Assembly: GCA_033398695.1 (NCBI GenBank)
Contig: CM065809.1
Location: 171,978,501 to 172,042,500, forward strand
Reading direction: 5' to 3'
DNA length: 64,000 nucleotides
Origin: Orobanche coerulescens
Lineage: Eukaryota > Streptophyta > Magnoliopsida > Lamiales > Orobanchaceae
The notes under the pieces were generated by a model. That model was not told the origin of the DNA. It ran no database searches and saw only the letters and a program-made list of their open reading frames with translations. The position numbers were made by a program, and so were the translations under genes. Below, in pieces: positions 11,752-23,799 of the stretch (position 1 is the stretch's first letter; each line of letters begins with the position of its first letter).

Positions 11752-13640
11752 GCAAAGCCTAATACTTTATGATTTAAAAATCGGCAATAATGCTCACTCG
11801 TGTTTCACAGAATGGAATTAGATGATAACAATGAAAAAAGATTAAACTTGAATCTGCTCGATGAACTAAAATTTGTTAAAAAAATAGTTTGAGTTGGAAG
11901 CCATGACAAGGTTTGACATTCATCATTAACAAATAAAAACCACCACGAGAATGTTCAGAAACTCCAACAAAGAGCACTCGTAAATTTCATGCAAAGGCGC
12001 CAGTTCAACAAGCAAGAAAACCCATTTATCATAACAGTATACAGTACAAGCAATTAAATATAGATGCTCCTTCTAGAATCTCTTCATTTTGAATGTCGCG
12101 AATCAGCCTAAGCATACTTCAGACAAAGAGTTCGCATAATTTCTTGGGGTGTACTGCTTCTTCATATATACACCCTACAATATCGAGAAACAAATGTCAG
12201 CATTCACTCAATTGTTCAGAAAAAAAAAAAACTGCACTAAAACATTTCCACACACTCACGTAATCGTGTGAGAAGATATGTCTTCATGTTGTCCAAACTG
12301 GACATGTTTCCAATACATATATGCAGGCACCAATTTCATATGATCGAGATGCAGTCCTCTAAGTAAGAGACAAAACCGGACCTCACGAAAATAAATCAGA
12401 TTCTGGGGATACTGAATGGCATAAAGTTTACTTGAAATAAAAGTATACTCTTGAAATGTGTACTCCACTTATGTAGATTACAAACAAGTTGTATATCAAA
12501 CACTTCTAATAGAAAAATGAAAATGTTCATTAAATGTGTACCTTAAGCTATTTTCAAAATAAGAAATCATCATTAATAATACTACCCCATGAACAGTAAA
12601 AGAATTCGGATCCAATCCCCTTACTGATTTTTGTGGCACACCCACCACACAAAATGTTGTGTTCAATACCATTTCATTTCCACCTCCAATCCATTTCGAA
12701 TCCAACAGAGATGCAAAAATCAGGAGAACTGAGATATATCAGATGCAGCAGAAACAAAAAACATAAACAACCAAAAAAAAAAAAAAAGTCTCTAATAAGG
12801 CTGGTTAAATAAAGAAATACCAGCACGGCCAGCAGTGAAAAATTGTCTCCACCCATGCCAAAGTGTATTGTATGTATAGACTGCTGTGTATGCCAAAAGG
12901 AATTCTGGTTCCATGTCCCAAAATATAGGCCTTGCTTGTTGCCCCGAAAAATGAGGGAACAAAAAGGAAAATAGGAAAATCAAATTTTCCAAGTGTTCAT
13001 TTAAATTTGAAATTCCTTACAAATTGGCGAACTTATAAAAATAAGAGAAATCTTGAATATTTATTTTAAAAAAGAAAATGGTTTTACAGTGACAATTTCC
13101 TTCAAAATCTTTCCCACATAATTTAATTTTCCACCATTTTCCTTTATTTTATCTCATTTTCCGGGGAAACAAACAAAGCCATAATGCCAAGAAGCACAAT
13201 TACAATGGCTTTGTTAAGGCAGTTTGGGAAAGAATATTGAACACACTTCTTTTAGAAGGTGGAACTTCATTTGGAGCTATAACAAAACGCAGTAGCTAGA
13301 GACTGAACGTTCACATGCATGAAATCCAAACAATACCATCTTTGAGATTTACCTTCCTTGCTTTGAGTGCACTGTCCATCTTTATAGTTTCAATGATGAA
13401 AAAAGGTCAAAGTCATATCATGTTATTCATAAAGTATTTCTAGTCAAGTGAGCTCATGTTCCAGACCAAATTATTTTCTGAAAAGCAACAAAGCATTGAC
13501 ATCAAAAGAGGAAATAAGAACAACAGAAAAACACTGAGCAAATACATAAACCTCAAGGTTGAGACTATGCATTCACAACTCATAACCATGAGCTGTGCAC
13601 AAAAGAGAGAGCAACGACAATAAAAAAGAGATAAACCTCA
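11752..13640 (-). other. Downstream region of the MORF gene, possible 3' UTR intron
   Basis: No coding ORF is supported. Four bases after the MORF stop codon is a consensus-like donor (CCAG followed by GTGAGG at 13641/13640). An acceptor-like run ending TTGTAG lies near 12175 on the minus strand, followed by about 120 bp that could be a terminal exon. A 3' untranslated intron is therefore possible. A 14-16 base A run lies at about 12774-12787. Confidence 0.35.
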
Positions 13641-13645
13641 CCTGG

Positions 13646-15570
13646 TCAATTATTCCCCGTGGATGAAAAGTTCCTTTGCCCCCCTGATACTTGTTCAACC
13701 CTTCCGCCCCGTGAAGATTCATAAGTAGCATCTTGTGCAAAGCCCCTCTGCTCAGGTGACACATGGCTCTGGAAACTCCCTCGTTGGTAATCTCTTGGTC
13801 CTTCAGCATAACGGTCCCCAGACTCAGATTGATTGAAATTCCCCTGATAGGCATTACTTGGGGATGTAAAGCTTCTTCGGTCTCCTGATCCTTGTGGAAC
13901 ATAAGTTTGCTGAGGTGGGGGACTCGAATAGTTCCCATAACTTTGCTGTAGTGGCGACCCAGAGTTCTGATCTGGTGCTGGGGGTCCAGAGTTTAGTCGT
14001 GCTGACGGCCCATAGTTCTGCTGTTGCGACGGCTCATAATTTTGCTGCGGTGGTGACCCATGGTTTCGCTGAGGTGGCGACCCATATTTCTGAGGTGCTA
14101 GTGGCGCCTCCGAGTTCTGTTGTGGTGGCGGCGGTCCGAAGTTTTGTCGTGATGAGGGCCCATAGTTCTGCTGTTGTGACTGCTCATAATTTTGCTTCGA
14201 CTGTGGTGACCCGTGGTTTCCCTGCTGTGGCGACCCATATTTCTGAGGCGGTGGTGGCACCCCATAGTTCTGCATTGGCATCCCATAGTTCTGCGGCAGC
14301 GTTGGGGGCCCATAGTTCTGTGGCGGCGTTGGCGGCCCATAATTTTGCGGGGGCGCTGGCGGCCCATAGTTCTGCGGGGGCATTGGCGGCCCATAGTTCT
14401 GCGGGGGCGTTGGCGGCCCACGGTTCTGCTGAGGTGGTGGTGGCCCGTAGTTCATACGTTGTGGTGGCCCGTAGTTATCCCTTCTACGTACATCCCTGTT
14501 GTCGCGTCTACCATAATGCACTGGGGGTGGTCTAGGAAAAATTTCTCCATTGACGTACTTGTCTCCTGCAATAAAACGAACCATGTCCAGTACCAGTGAG
14601 CATATTGATTCACAACCAAAGAAAGCATTCAGGCAATCATTCATTTTAGTAACTACTCGATAATATCTAACCTCCATATTCCTTGTTTACTGGATCGATG
14701 TACGAATCTGGTAGCACAAACACAACTCCAGGAATACCTAATGACAACACAGCTTCTGAGTGAACACACTAGCCAGAAATGCATCTTATAATGTATTTGC
14801 CAAACAAAAAAAGGCAGTAAACCTACTCTTAAACTTCTCAGATGTTTCCTCTGAACACAACACCTGAAAACCTACATATGTTGTCGTACTTAGTGCATAT
14901 ATATTCTTCTTTGCCTCTTCCACACTGAAGAAAGTTAACCAATAAAAAAGAATTAGCATTCGTTAAATTCAAATTTCAAAGCATCTGTCAGCTATCAAGA
15001 CAAAATAATGTGGTCATAAACTACAAGAGCTACATTAAACATAATTCCGTTCACTAATACAAACGGGTCCGCATAAAGAATACTTGTACTTTTCCCCCGA
15101 ATACGAAACTTATAGCATCACGCATTAGAGATACGATGCGCTCAATACACACAGAAAAGGCACATGCATGAAGAAATAAATAAAACCGAGGGCGACTTGT
15201 TTGACCTGCCGAAAACTTGAGCAGCTATATTGACATAGGTCTCGATCATTTGCTCCCGTGTAAGATTGGAGTCCTTGGGGAAATCCACGGTGATTAGCCA
15301 GTGGTTGTAGTCGCATCCTTCGAAGAGGATAGAATCGGGCCCAATCTCGTCGACCTCCGGATCGAATGTCTTGCGGAAAAGTGTAGAGGTTGAAGTGAAT
15401 GGCCGCGTCAATTGGGTGGACGACGGGATGGTGGTGGCAGTGGGGCTACGGTTAGAGATGGTGAGTGAAAAAAGGTGGGAGGAGATTGAGGAAATTGGTC
15501 TCGGATGATGACTAGAGTGGTGAAGGAGAGGATATGATAGAGAAATAACGCGGCGGAGGCGGAGTGCCAT
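13646..15570 (-). CDS. MORF/RIP family organellar RNA-editing factor, four coding exons
   Basis: Exons (minus strand): 15206-15570, 14827-14924, 14672-14737, 13646-14565. Donors are GT and acceptors AG, phases agree, and the product is 482 residues. Residues 1-65 are Arg/Ser/Thr-rich and poor in acids, like a mitochondrial or dual transit peptide. Residues about 74-185 form the MORF domain: [23 protein letters not shown], then exon 2 [16 protein letters not shown] and exon 3 [18 protein letters not shown]. The rest is Gly/Pro/Gln/Tyr-rich with 9-residue NYGPPxPPQ repeats, as in MORF1/MORF8-like members. In this family the proteins bind PPR editing factors and are needed for C-to-U editing in mitochondria and/or plastids. 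Which MORF number this is cannot be settled by eye; the DYNHWLIT core resembles mitochondrial MORF1/MORF3 types. The exon chain looks intact. Confidence 0.88.
14255..14445 (-). repeat. 27-bp coding minisatellite in the MORF C-terminus
   Basis: About six near-identical 27-bp units encode NYGPPxPPQ (x = T, M, A). Further toward the stop codon, degenerate units encode NYGPS, KYGSP and NYEPSQQQ variants. This low-complexity segment also makes long spurious open frames on the opposite strand. Confidence 0.9.
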
Positions 15571-15621
15571 CGGCGACGGTGGTGGCGGTGGTGGCCAAGA
15601 GAGTGTGTGTGAATGTGGGGG

Positions 15622-15630
15622 CTAGGGTTT
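15622..15630 (-). promoter_or_regulatory. Telo-box (AAACCCTAG) upstream of the MORF start
   Basis: On the minus strand AAACCCTAG lies about 50-60 bp upstream of the ATG at 15570. Telo-boxes are frequent near the 5' ends of plant genes for translation and organelle biogenesis. Functionality is inferred. Confidence 0.45.
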
Positions 15631-15913
15631 TAAAATTTGGGGTTTTGGTTTCCTCGGAGGTTGAAATTTTAGATAAAACACATCTGGTGGGTTTTGGTTC
15701 GGCCGGATCGGGTCGCGGATATGCCAACTGCTAAGCGCCAAACCAGTCGGAAACCACGAGAAACTCCCTGTGGGCTTGTTTTGGGCTTGTGTGTTCTCTG
15801 ATTAGAATTAGGGCCGTTTGGCATTGCTAAGACCTAGAAGCTGTTTTCCAACTTTTCCAGCTAAAAGCAGTGTTTGGCAGCGGATTGGAAAAGCAGTTTT
15901 TCACATAAGTTAT

Positions 15914-16160
15914 GGGCTGTTTATTTGTGGAAAATTTTTCCACTTTTCTTCTCCAACATTTTCTAAAATTTTCTGAATTTTCAATTTCTAAGAAAACTGT
16001 TGAAAACTAGGAAAATATGTTCCAAACATGCAAATAGAATTTATCAGTTTTCTACCTTTTTAGTTTCATAAATTATATACACATTTTTTACATTAACATA
16101 TAACTAATTATTATACATTACATTTTAATATACCTCTATAAATCTACTCAATACTACAAA

Positions 16161-16227
<67 letters not shown>

Positions 16228-17040
16228 TCAAAAGATGGTCTTTCTCATCTAAAAAGAGAATTTGACTAATCAATATATTCATATATCCCTCCACAGTTCA
16301 GTAGATATAGTTGTTCGCCACTAATTAGGGTTTTCTCTTTGTTGTTCTTGACTCTCAAAAAATAGTTCTGTAGTATCCTCTCAAAAAATTAAATACATAC
16401 TTTTACATTAACATATAACTAATTATACATTACATTTTAATATTTTATAATCATGTTTATACACTATTTATTCCTCTTATTATTTTTAAGTGATCACTAG
16501 TTCATAAAGTTAGATTATTAAATATAGGAACAAGATTTTTATTATTTATTAATTTAAAATAATGGACACCACTGTCACATGAACCACCCCCTCAGGGGTG
16601 AGTGCCGTATGAAACCACCGCAATCCACAGTAAAATGATAATTAACAAATAAATCATATTTATACTATTTGATGTTTCATTTTGTTTGTTAGATTTTTTT
16701 ATCATTTAAAAATACTAATTATGTAACGTATTCATAACTACAAGTATGGCTCATAGATTTAAAAAAAATGTTAAAATATGTGTATTTGTTGAGGTTCGAT
16801 TGTTCGAAGAGTGTCTAGCTTGTTTGTAGCACAACTCTAGCGTGTTTTCTAATTTTCTAAATCTAGAAAACAAGTGAGGACTGTTTTTCATAATTTTCCA
16901 AATTCCAGTTATAATTTGGAAAACCGTGTTTTCCAGTTTTCTAGTTTTCTTTTTAGAAAATATCTAATTTGAACATGTTTTCATTTTTTTCTGTTTTCTT
17001 AGAAAAATTTTCTAGAAAACTGTTGAAGTAAACAGGGCCT
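15914..17040. mobile_element. Possible second nested hAT-like element
   Basis: It begins GGGCTGTTTATTTG and ends, reverse-complemented, GGCCCTGTTTACTT, both followed by TTTTCTAGAAAA-like subterminal sequence. The paired CACATAAGTTAT arms of the outer element lie just outside, which supports an insertion here. The 8-bp flanks do not match well, so the boundaries are uncertain. Confidence 0.4.
16161..16222. repeat. Compound (TATC)n(TA)n microsatellite
   Basis: About seven TATC units followed by about 16 TA units, inside the nested DNA transposon. Confidence 0.95.
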
Positions 17041-17168
17041 TAGGATTTCTACCTTTTTGGGAAAGTTCCTTCAGGAACTTACGCGAAAATCAGTTATAAC
17101 TTATGTGGAAAGCAGTGATAATTAAGTATTTTTTTTTTAATTTTGTTATTAACACATGATTTAATAAA

Positions 17169-17429
17169 GTGAGAATCAATTTTTAGTACCAAATCATAAA
17201 ATTGATAAGTTATATATCCCCATTCATAAGAGTGTAAGTTATTGATATCATTTTGCTTAAAAAGACTAAAATGTTCTCAAAAAAGGTGTTGATGTTGACT
17301 TTCCTTTTTTACCTTTTAGTGATAGATTTAAGGGTATTAATGCCTTTTGGTATCAAAAATTTATACTCTTATGAATGAGGATATATAACTTGTTACTTTT
17401 ATGGTTTGGTATTATAAAAGATAGAACCC
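17169..17429. mobile_element. 261-bp MITE with long TIRs and perfect 9-bp TSD (Mutator-like)
   Basis: Flanked by TTTAATAAA at 17160-17168 and 17430-17438. The two ends are inverted repeats of roughly 80 bp: left GTGAGAATCAATTTTTAGTACC and right, reverse-complemented, GGGTTCTATCTTTTATAATACC. Both are followed by a closely matching stretch containing AAGTTATATATCC and TTCATAAGAGT. A 9-bp duplication and long G-starting inverted repeats fit a Mutator-derived MITE; it carries no transposase. Confidence 0.75.
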
Positions 17430-17792
17430 TTTAATAAATATAATGTATATAAAACTAAAAGTTAAATAGAATTGTACACGGTTTTCAAAAAAAAAAGAAT
17501 TGTACACTGTGGTTTACTTTTGTGAACATTACTATAAACTCTAATATATTACTTTAATTTTAATGTCCTTATGCAGTTATTTAAATAAAAATAAAATAAC
17601 GAGATTTATATTTTTGAAAAAAAAAATCTCATAATATTTTATATTATATTGTATATGTAAAAAACAATGTTAACAACACCTAGTAATCTGCTTTCCGGAC
17701 TTTTGGAAATTTTGATTTCTGTTTACCAAACACTCATCAGCTTTCTCATACAGCACTTTCCACCACAGCACAGCAATGCCAAACTGGCCCGA

Positions 17793-18419
17793 TTTAGAAT
17801 ATTAATTTGCTCTTCGACTTGCAATTTAAATACCCAATCAAATTTTTTTGACACATTTATATATATATATATATATATTATTTTTATATCATCTCTCTCT
17901 TATTTTTATTTTACATAATAATATTACTTTGTTCTCTCTTATTTTGTCATTTAAGAAAATAGATCTACTTTCTTCGCTCCTCTTTTATATTTACAAAAAT
18001 ACAACTGATTCATCTCTCTTATTTTTACCTTCGAATAGTATAATTAAATATCATATGTATTGTTAAGGTAAATTGTTACATCCTACCTATTGCTAAAGGG
18101 CATATATAGGTTTGACATGACCATTCAAATCCACATATATTGCCCCAAGTTATGATATAATTATATTCATTTAGAAATTAAAATTCATAATTGAATTTTA
18201 CAACCCTTATTTCCTTAAGGATTGATCCAGATTGATCCACAAAGATACATCAATATTAATCATTGTTGGCTTTGGTCCATTATTTTATCTGTATGAGCTT
18301 AAAAATGCACGAGGTGCGGTTTGCGACTCGACATATGAGATCTGTACTAGGAAGTGGCTAAATGAATTTGGTCTACTCTTACCAACAAGATATTTTTTTT
18401 CTCTGCTACTCTCTTATAG
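17793..18419. other. AT-rich intergenic stretch, no gene seen
   Basis: Contains a short (TA)n run at about 17858-17878 and pyrimidine-rich sequence. The short open frames here are low complexity and not supported as genes. Confidence 0.5.
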
Positions 18420-18516
18420 AAACTCCAAAGTTAAGTGTGATTGGCTTGAGGTAGTTATGGGATGGGTGACCCACTATGAAGTTTCTCAGGGTGCGCGTGA
18501 GTGAGGACAAAGCCGC
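18420..18516 (+). mobile_element. Cassandra-type TRIM fragment with 5S rRNA-like sequence
   Basis: The segment aligns to the second half of plant 5S rRNA: AACTCCAAAGTTAAGTGTG, then GGGATGGGTGACC. It continues into GGGTGCGCGTGAGTGAGGAC, which is not 5S but is characteristic of Cassandra LTRs as I know them. Changes from 5S (for example GATTGGCTTGAGG) show that it is not a functional 5S gene. The other end of the LTR was not found; it is fused directly to a copia RNase H relic on its right. Confidence 0.65.
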
Positions 18517-19411
18517 TAGAAACACTATTGACAACTGCTTGGCTATTATAGTGTATCATGATTACTGATACTAGTTTTTCCCAATATGGAATGTCCTCGA
18601 AAAAATTATGAAGTCGCATAGCTTTTTTCTCCACAAAGCTATAAATTCTGATTCCATGGCAGATCGATCTAGCACATTTGCTTGGTGGATCTCCAAGGTA
18701 CATTACTACCTCATGCGATAAAGCCATACCGTTAATTGAGTATGAATCTTTAGAGTCCAATAGTCAGTTAGCATCATAATATCCTCAAATAATGATGGAT
18801 ATCTCGTAGTCTAAAGCTCAAGGTGTACTTCAAGTATCTTAACACCCTATGAACCTTTTCAAGTGCTCACTATTTGGATTACTCGTGAATATGCTTATTA
18901 TTAACACAGTATGCTAAAGTGGTCTGGTACAATTGGTAATGTACATCAAGCTCCCAATAATCCTGGAATACTCTAATTGAACGACTGGATTGAATGTGCT
19001 TTTCACTAAGCGCAGACAGCGATCAAATTGTGTTCGTGTTTGTAGATCATCAAAAGTGTTGAACTTTCTCAAAATAGTTTCAACTTAATATGATTGATTT
19101 AGTATGTGCCATTTGAACTTCTCCCAATCTTGATCCATAAGATCACGTTGGCTTGAACCATGTCTTTCATGTCAAAATTATCCTTTAACATGTCATTTGA
19201 CTTCATGGTCAAATCTTAACAACTTCGAATTATCATCATGTAATCAATATATGGGCATACAATGGCAAAGGATTCACACATGCCCTTTACATAGACATAT
19301 TTATCGGATTCATTAAAGTGAAAGCCATTTGACATCATTATGTTATCAAATGTGACATTACTTTGTTGCTTGCTTCAACCCATATATGGACTTGACAGTT
19401 GATAAGTCTAC
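18517..19411 (-). pseudogene. Ty1/copia reverse transcriptase-RNase H relic
   Basis: Minus-strand fragments, in order from 19411 leftward, show KSIYGLKQA, NIMMSNGFHF, KYVYVKGMC, YIDYMMI (where the active site YVDD is expected), LKDNFDMKDM and LWIKI. RT thumb and RNase H pieces follow: DSKDSYSINGMAL, SAMESEFIAL and a final HYNSQAVVNS. Many stops and frameshifts, and the YVDD position reads YIDY, so it is dead. It is cut at 19411 by the start of a gypsy-type LTR and at about 18517 by the Cassandra fragment. Confidence 0.8.
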
Positions 19412-22400
19412 TGTAACACCCTAATTCTACTAGCTAGGGATGTCATACATCATAGAACCCTTGAGAAAGGGTTATCGGGCTAATACCACACATACATACC
19501 GAACAACCAGAGTCAAGTATAATATATAATACAATTAAATGGGTTGTGGCCTCGACTAAGAATTATAAGTTTAACAAAAAATAACAATGAACTCCAACTG
19601 CCCAATATGGGACTTCCACGAAAAAAATGATACAAAATGTACTACTCAAAGCAAGTCAATGGGAGTAGAATACGCAAGGAGTACAAGTTAATGTACATTA
19701 TGGCTCAATCCCTTAAGTACATTGTTGATGGTTACAAACATTATGGACGAGAGTAGCCTCAAATGCTTTTGGACTAGGTGTTATGTACGCATTGAGCAAA
19801 TAACATACATTAAGCACCATAGCATAGTTTACGAGTAGCATACGTTATTAACAACACAACTTATAAAACTAATCATCCCGCATTGATTTATCAAGAACCT
19901 ATACCCAATTTTTCTCTTCCGAAACCTTCAGACATCAGTGTTAGAGTCCTTAACTTCTCCAATATCATGCTCCGCTGTGGTGTGGGATTGATCAAGCTTA
20001 ATTAGGATTCTTGAATTGTTCTACTATCATTAATCATTTGTAATCCGTGTTTAAAGTAAGTATAAACCTCACACTGTACTTCGAATTCATGATGAAGTTT
20101 TGATGATTATTCATATATTATTGGACCGAGGTAGGAATTGAACTATGAATTTTTTATACGATCAAGCTATATAATGATCATTAGATGGATGTTGCTATAA
20201 TTGAACCTACCATGCTTTATTGGTGCGATATTGGTCGGTATCGCCGTTTGGAGATAGAGTTATAAAACTCTTTCGCGTTGCGGAAGCAATTTAAATAAAG
20301 GTGCGGAAAATAAATCGACACAGGATTTATAGAGGTTCGGTCAAACGTGCCTACGTCCTCTCTCGTTATCTTTTCCTATTGGCTAAAGATAAACCTCTGC
20401 ACATCTCTTCTATCGGTCGAGGGATAACCGTTACAAACTCGTCTTCTATTGGTTCGAGTAAACCGTTCAACACTTGTCTTTATGTCGGTCCAAGTTAAAC
20501 CATTTTTCTTTTCTATGGACAAGAAATCAACCACTCTAGCTTTCTATGGGTACTAGATAAACCTCACGTAGATATCAATTACGATTTTAACAATACCGGA
20601 TCCTTGATCCTAATAACACCGAATCCAATCGTATCCTTTCTTTTTCCTCTTTTGTATGATTTCGTGCATAACACTCAATCACTAAACAATATAAGCTCAA
20701 ATACAACAACTAGAATGAATATAATGATATCTCAAGTATGAATGATTTGCTCAAGGTTATTGTGTGGGTTGATACCAAATGGTTTGGTATTTATACCCAT
20801 TTTCATCCAACTAGCCGTTAGTCACTTTTGACTTGTTAGCGTGCGCTAGCCTTTCTTCATAGCGTGTGCTGAGCTCATTACGTATGTTATGGATGTCCTG
20901 TAGCGTACATTATCGACTTCCAGTTTTAGTCCAGTGGCTTTTGTTTCTCCCTTTAGGTACGTTGTTGCTTCTCATTACGTACGTTATGCCATCTCATTAG
21001 CGTATGTTAATCATGCATCGTAGTGTGCGTTAACTCATATATCCGTTGCATGCTTTTGTCAAACTTGACTGTTTGATTCTTTGAATTTGACCTTGACTTT
21101 TCCCAACGTTCATCTTGTTTGAATTCGTATTCAAACTTCATTACATACGTTAACACCTTTGTGTTACGTACGTTAGCCTTCTTCGATAGCGTGCGTTATC
21201 CTTCCTTTGTAGCGTGCGTTATCTTCATCAGGTAAGTCCTTCAGGTAGCTTCGTAACTCGTCTGATCTGCAGGTAACTTCCTTATTACGTATGTTATGCT
21301 TTGTATATTACGTACGTTAAAAGCATTCGATTGCGTGCGCTATTCCTGGTGGATAGCGTGCGTTATCCATGCTATTTTCTAGCTTTTTGCGTCTTCAACT
21401 TCTTGTTGTTTTATTTCGCTTCTTTGTTATTTTACTTTGTTTAACAACTTAATCATCAAAACTCGATAATAAATATTTGGAATATAATATTCCAACATGC
21501 TTGAATAACTCGGAGGACTTATGAGTATGTTGTTAGAATGAATATTCTGAATGTATCATAATGGAAAGAATGTCAAAGATAAATAGTTGACTATCAATTA
21601 CTGAGCTGCTGCACTGGATGATCGGCTACTGCACGAGTATCTCGAATGATGCCCGAGTGCCTCGACTGCTGAAGCAAGATGTATCAAATAATTAATTTAT
21701 CTATGGATCTTCAGATAACTGTAGTAATTGGTGTGGTCGAAGACATGTTATAATAGTGTTCTAAACATGTTCATCATGATCGTCGATTGTATTAATGCGA
21801 ACAGATTCATTCGAGCCTAGCAAAAGGCAAAATAATTTTGAGTCTTCTTGATGATTGTGTTGTTCGCGTACTGATTGATCATATATTATTACTAGGTCAT
21901 GTATTATGAAGTCTAGAACTTATGTTCGAGGTTATCAAGCTATCAAGGATTTCACTTGTCGGCTTAAACCAAATTCACTACTTGCTCGAACTATGATACT
22001 TGATATTATGATATTTTTTTGTGTAATTGTGTGCCTGTGATTATCCTCTGGAGTTATGACAGTGTTTTGGGTATATTTCATGTCCGGAGTATGCACAAGT
22101 CAGTACAGTTGTGATCCTTAGTTGCGATCAAGGGAGTATTATGGGTTTTGGACCATTATCCTGTTTGGTGGTATGCGCTCCGGTACTTCAGTGGCTCTTG
22201 GTTGCGATCAAGACACAAGAGAGTTGTGAGAGATGTTGTGATAATGATGTATAGTGTGTATTTTTTGCAATATCAATAATGCAATCATGTGCTTACGGGT
22301 TTCTAGAGTATGTGATATAATTCTTTAATCTTGGTTATCATTGTATCACCTCAGGTTGGGCTGACTTCATCGTATCAGACAAATCTGTTGCTTATGTGCA

Positions 22401-22708
22401 GGATATTCTCGAGGGTTTCAGTTAAGCTTGAACGAGTATTGGGGCGCATACATAAATGTGCTTTTGTTTTCGTCGAATATTTTAAATTGTTTTGACTCGA
22501 GGTCTGTAATGATTCGTGTATGGAATGTTGTAATTTGCTTGATGGATTGTGTTTTCGGATTAAATTATTTCGTTTATGAAAATCGATGAAGTGTTGCATT
22601 CTACACTATTTACGAAAACATCAAGTTCTGTATTTTCAAAATTAGCCTGATGGGTCCGACAAGAAGTCATGATGTTGTAATTTCCCAGTAACTTTCGGGG
22701 GTGTTACA
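19412..22708 (+). mobile_element. Gypsy-type LTR (probable solo LTR), split by a copia LTR
   Basis: It begins TGTAACACCC and ends CGGGGGTGTTACA, the terminal pattern of the Tekay-type LTRs in this window. Its right half contains two CTTGGTTGCGATCAAG-like blocks (about 22105-22215), related to the repeated GGTCGCAACCAAGGGTCACG blocks of the E1 LTRs. No PBS or PPT adjoins it. The 5-bp flanks (TCTAC, CGGGA) differ, so it may be a rearranged or truncated LTR rather than a clean solo. Subtracting the inserted copia LTR leaves about 2.0 kb. Confidence 0.55.
20218..21497 (-). mobile_element. Solo LTR of the SIRE-like copia family (1280 bp)
   Basis: It is homologous along its length to the LTRs at 24459-35130 and 46341-47435 (ATTGGTCGGTATCGCC near the left end, AATATTCCAACA at the right end). 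It is bounded by a perfect TGCTT duplication at 20213-20217 and 21498-21502. It contains a cluster of CGTACG/CGTGCG palindromes (20838-21370). A solo LTR arises by recombination between the two LTRs of a full element. Confidence 0.85.
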
Positions 22709-23552
22709 CGGGAGGGAAATTCATCTGACCGAATCGAGATGATCCGTGTATGAATGCACTAATCTCATTAGCATATGTATAACGTGTGTTCCTTTTAACC
22801 CTTATTGAAGACAAACACTTTATATGCCAAAATACATATTATACAAGTCTTGCCTAAATTTAATGCGCAGTTAAATTTTATCGACTTGGAAACCAGTTAA
22901 AACATATGAGTTTTAAACACTTCTAGTGTCAATCTCCTCCCATAAGGAGTGAAAAGTTTGCTCTTAAATGCAAAAACTATTATTTAATATACCAAATCAT
23001 GAAGTCAATGACATATATCAATATAAATATAACTGATGTCTTATCATAATTGAATTAGGTATTCATAATTACAATACAATACTCACTATATCATTCTCCG
23101 AATGGTATTCAAGTGCATATTTCTAACAATTTTACGTTCCCTTCATTAAGAAAAAATATGTACTTTCTCTTTTATTCCCTTAATACTGAAGTCGTTGTAG
23201 TTTGAGAGATTCCTGCCATAGATTTTGAGCTGCAATACATGGCAACAAGGATTATGAAGAAAGAGCTTAATCACCTTAATGCATTGATTTTTTTTACTGT
23301 TTTTTATTTTTCACTTTTTTTTTTATTTCTAGATATATTGTTAGTTTCAATTAACCTCATATATCTCATTTTGTTGTTGTTTCTACAACACTTTTCACTA
23401 TTGTGAAAGAACAAAATTACATATAAAATATTATCACGTTACTCTTGAAAATATGCAGATACAGTACGATAATTCTTTGTGATATACAAGTTAACAAAAT
23501 ATTTACTTTAAACAATATATCTTGTATAATCCTAATTAAATAAAATGCATTG
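22709..23552. other. No gene or repeat recognised
   Basis: AT-rich stretch between the gypsy-type LTR and a short copia LTR, with only short frames full of stops. It may be decayed retroelement sequence but shows no domain. Confidence 0.4.
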
Positions 23553-23793
23553 TGTTTCGGGAAATTGTAAGAAAATAGTAAAGATGAATAATCAAAGCAA
23601 TTAATTATTATTCATATACTAATTGAGGATGCCTTTATATAAGATTTACATAGAATCCCTTACAAGGAAAGACAACTGATAGAATTATACTATCTCTAGA
23701 AGGATCTAGAACCCTACCATCTATGTTTCCTATTATAAATAGTATTAGACAAGACACAAATAAGGGAATGACATGATCATAATTCCCGAAACA
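23553..23793 (-). repeat. Short copia LTR (241 bp)
   Basis: Ends are TGTTTCGGGAA and TTCCCGAAACA, an 11-bp perfect inverted terminal repeat. Just beyond the right end the minus strand reads ACATGGGGG, a purine tract, which marks this as the 3' LTR of a minus-oriented element. Confidence 0.75.
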
Positions 23794-23799
23794 CCCCCA

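Larger units (their letters stand above)
15809..17792. mobile_element. Non-autonomous hAT-like DNA transposon carrying nested insertions
   Basis: Left tip TAGGGCCGTTTGGCATTGCT and right tip, reverse-complemented, TCGGGCCAGTTTGGCATTGCT match in 19 positions with a one-base gap. Flanks are ATTAGAAT (15801-15808) and TTTAGAAT (17793-17800), seven of eight identical, as expected for an 8-bp hAT duplication. Subterminal blocks also pair: CACATAAGTTAT at 15902-15913 against its complement near 17095-17105. No transposase is visible. The interior holds at least one further element and a MITE. Confidence 0.65.

Noticed and set aside
13894..14599. Long plus-strand open frames opposite the MORF tail
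   Set aside because: They are antisense shadows of the 27-bp repeat; composition is Ala/Val or Trp/Arg low complexity with no domain.
18420..18516. A functional 5S rRNA gene
   Set aside because: Only the second half of 5S is matched, with several changes, and the 3' end runs into Cassandra-type sequence rather than a terminator.
18455..18760. A 101-codon minus-strand protein
   Set aside because: It is the copia RNase H relic read through into the Cassandra fragment; not a gene.
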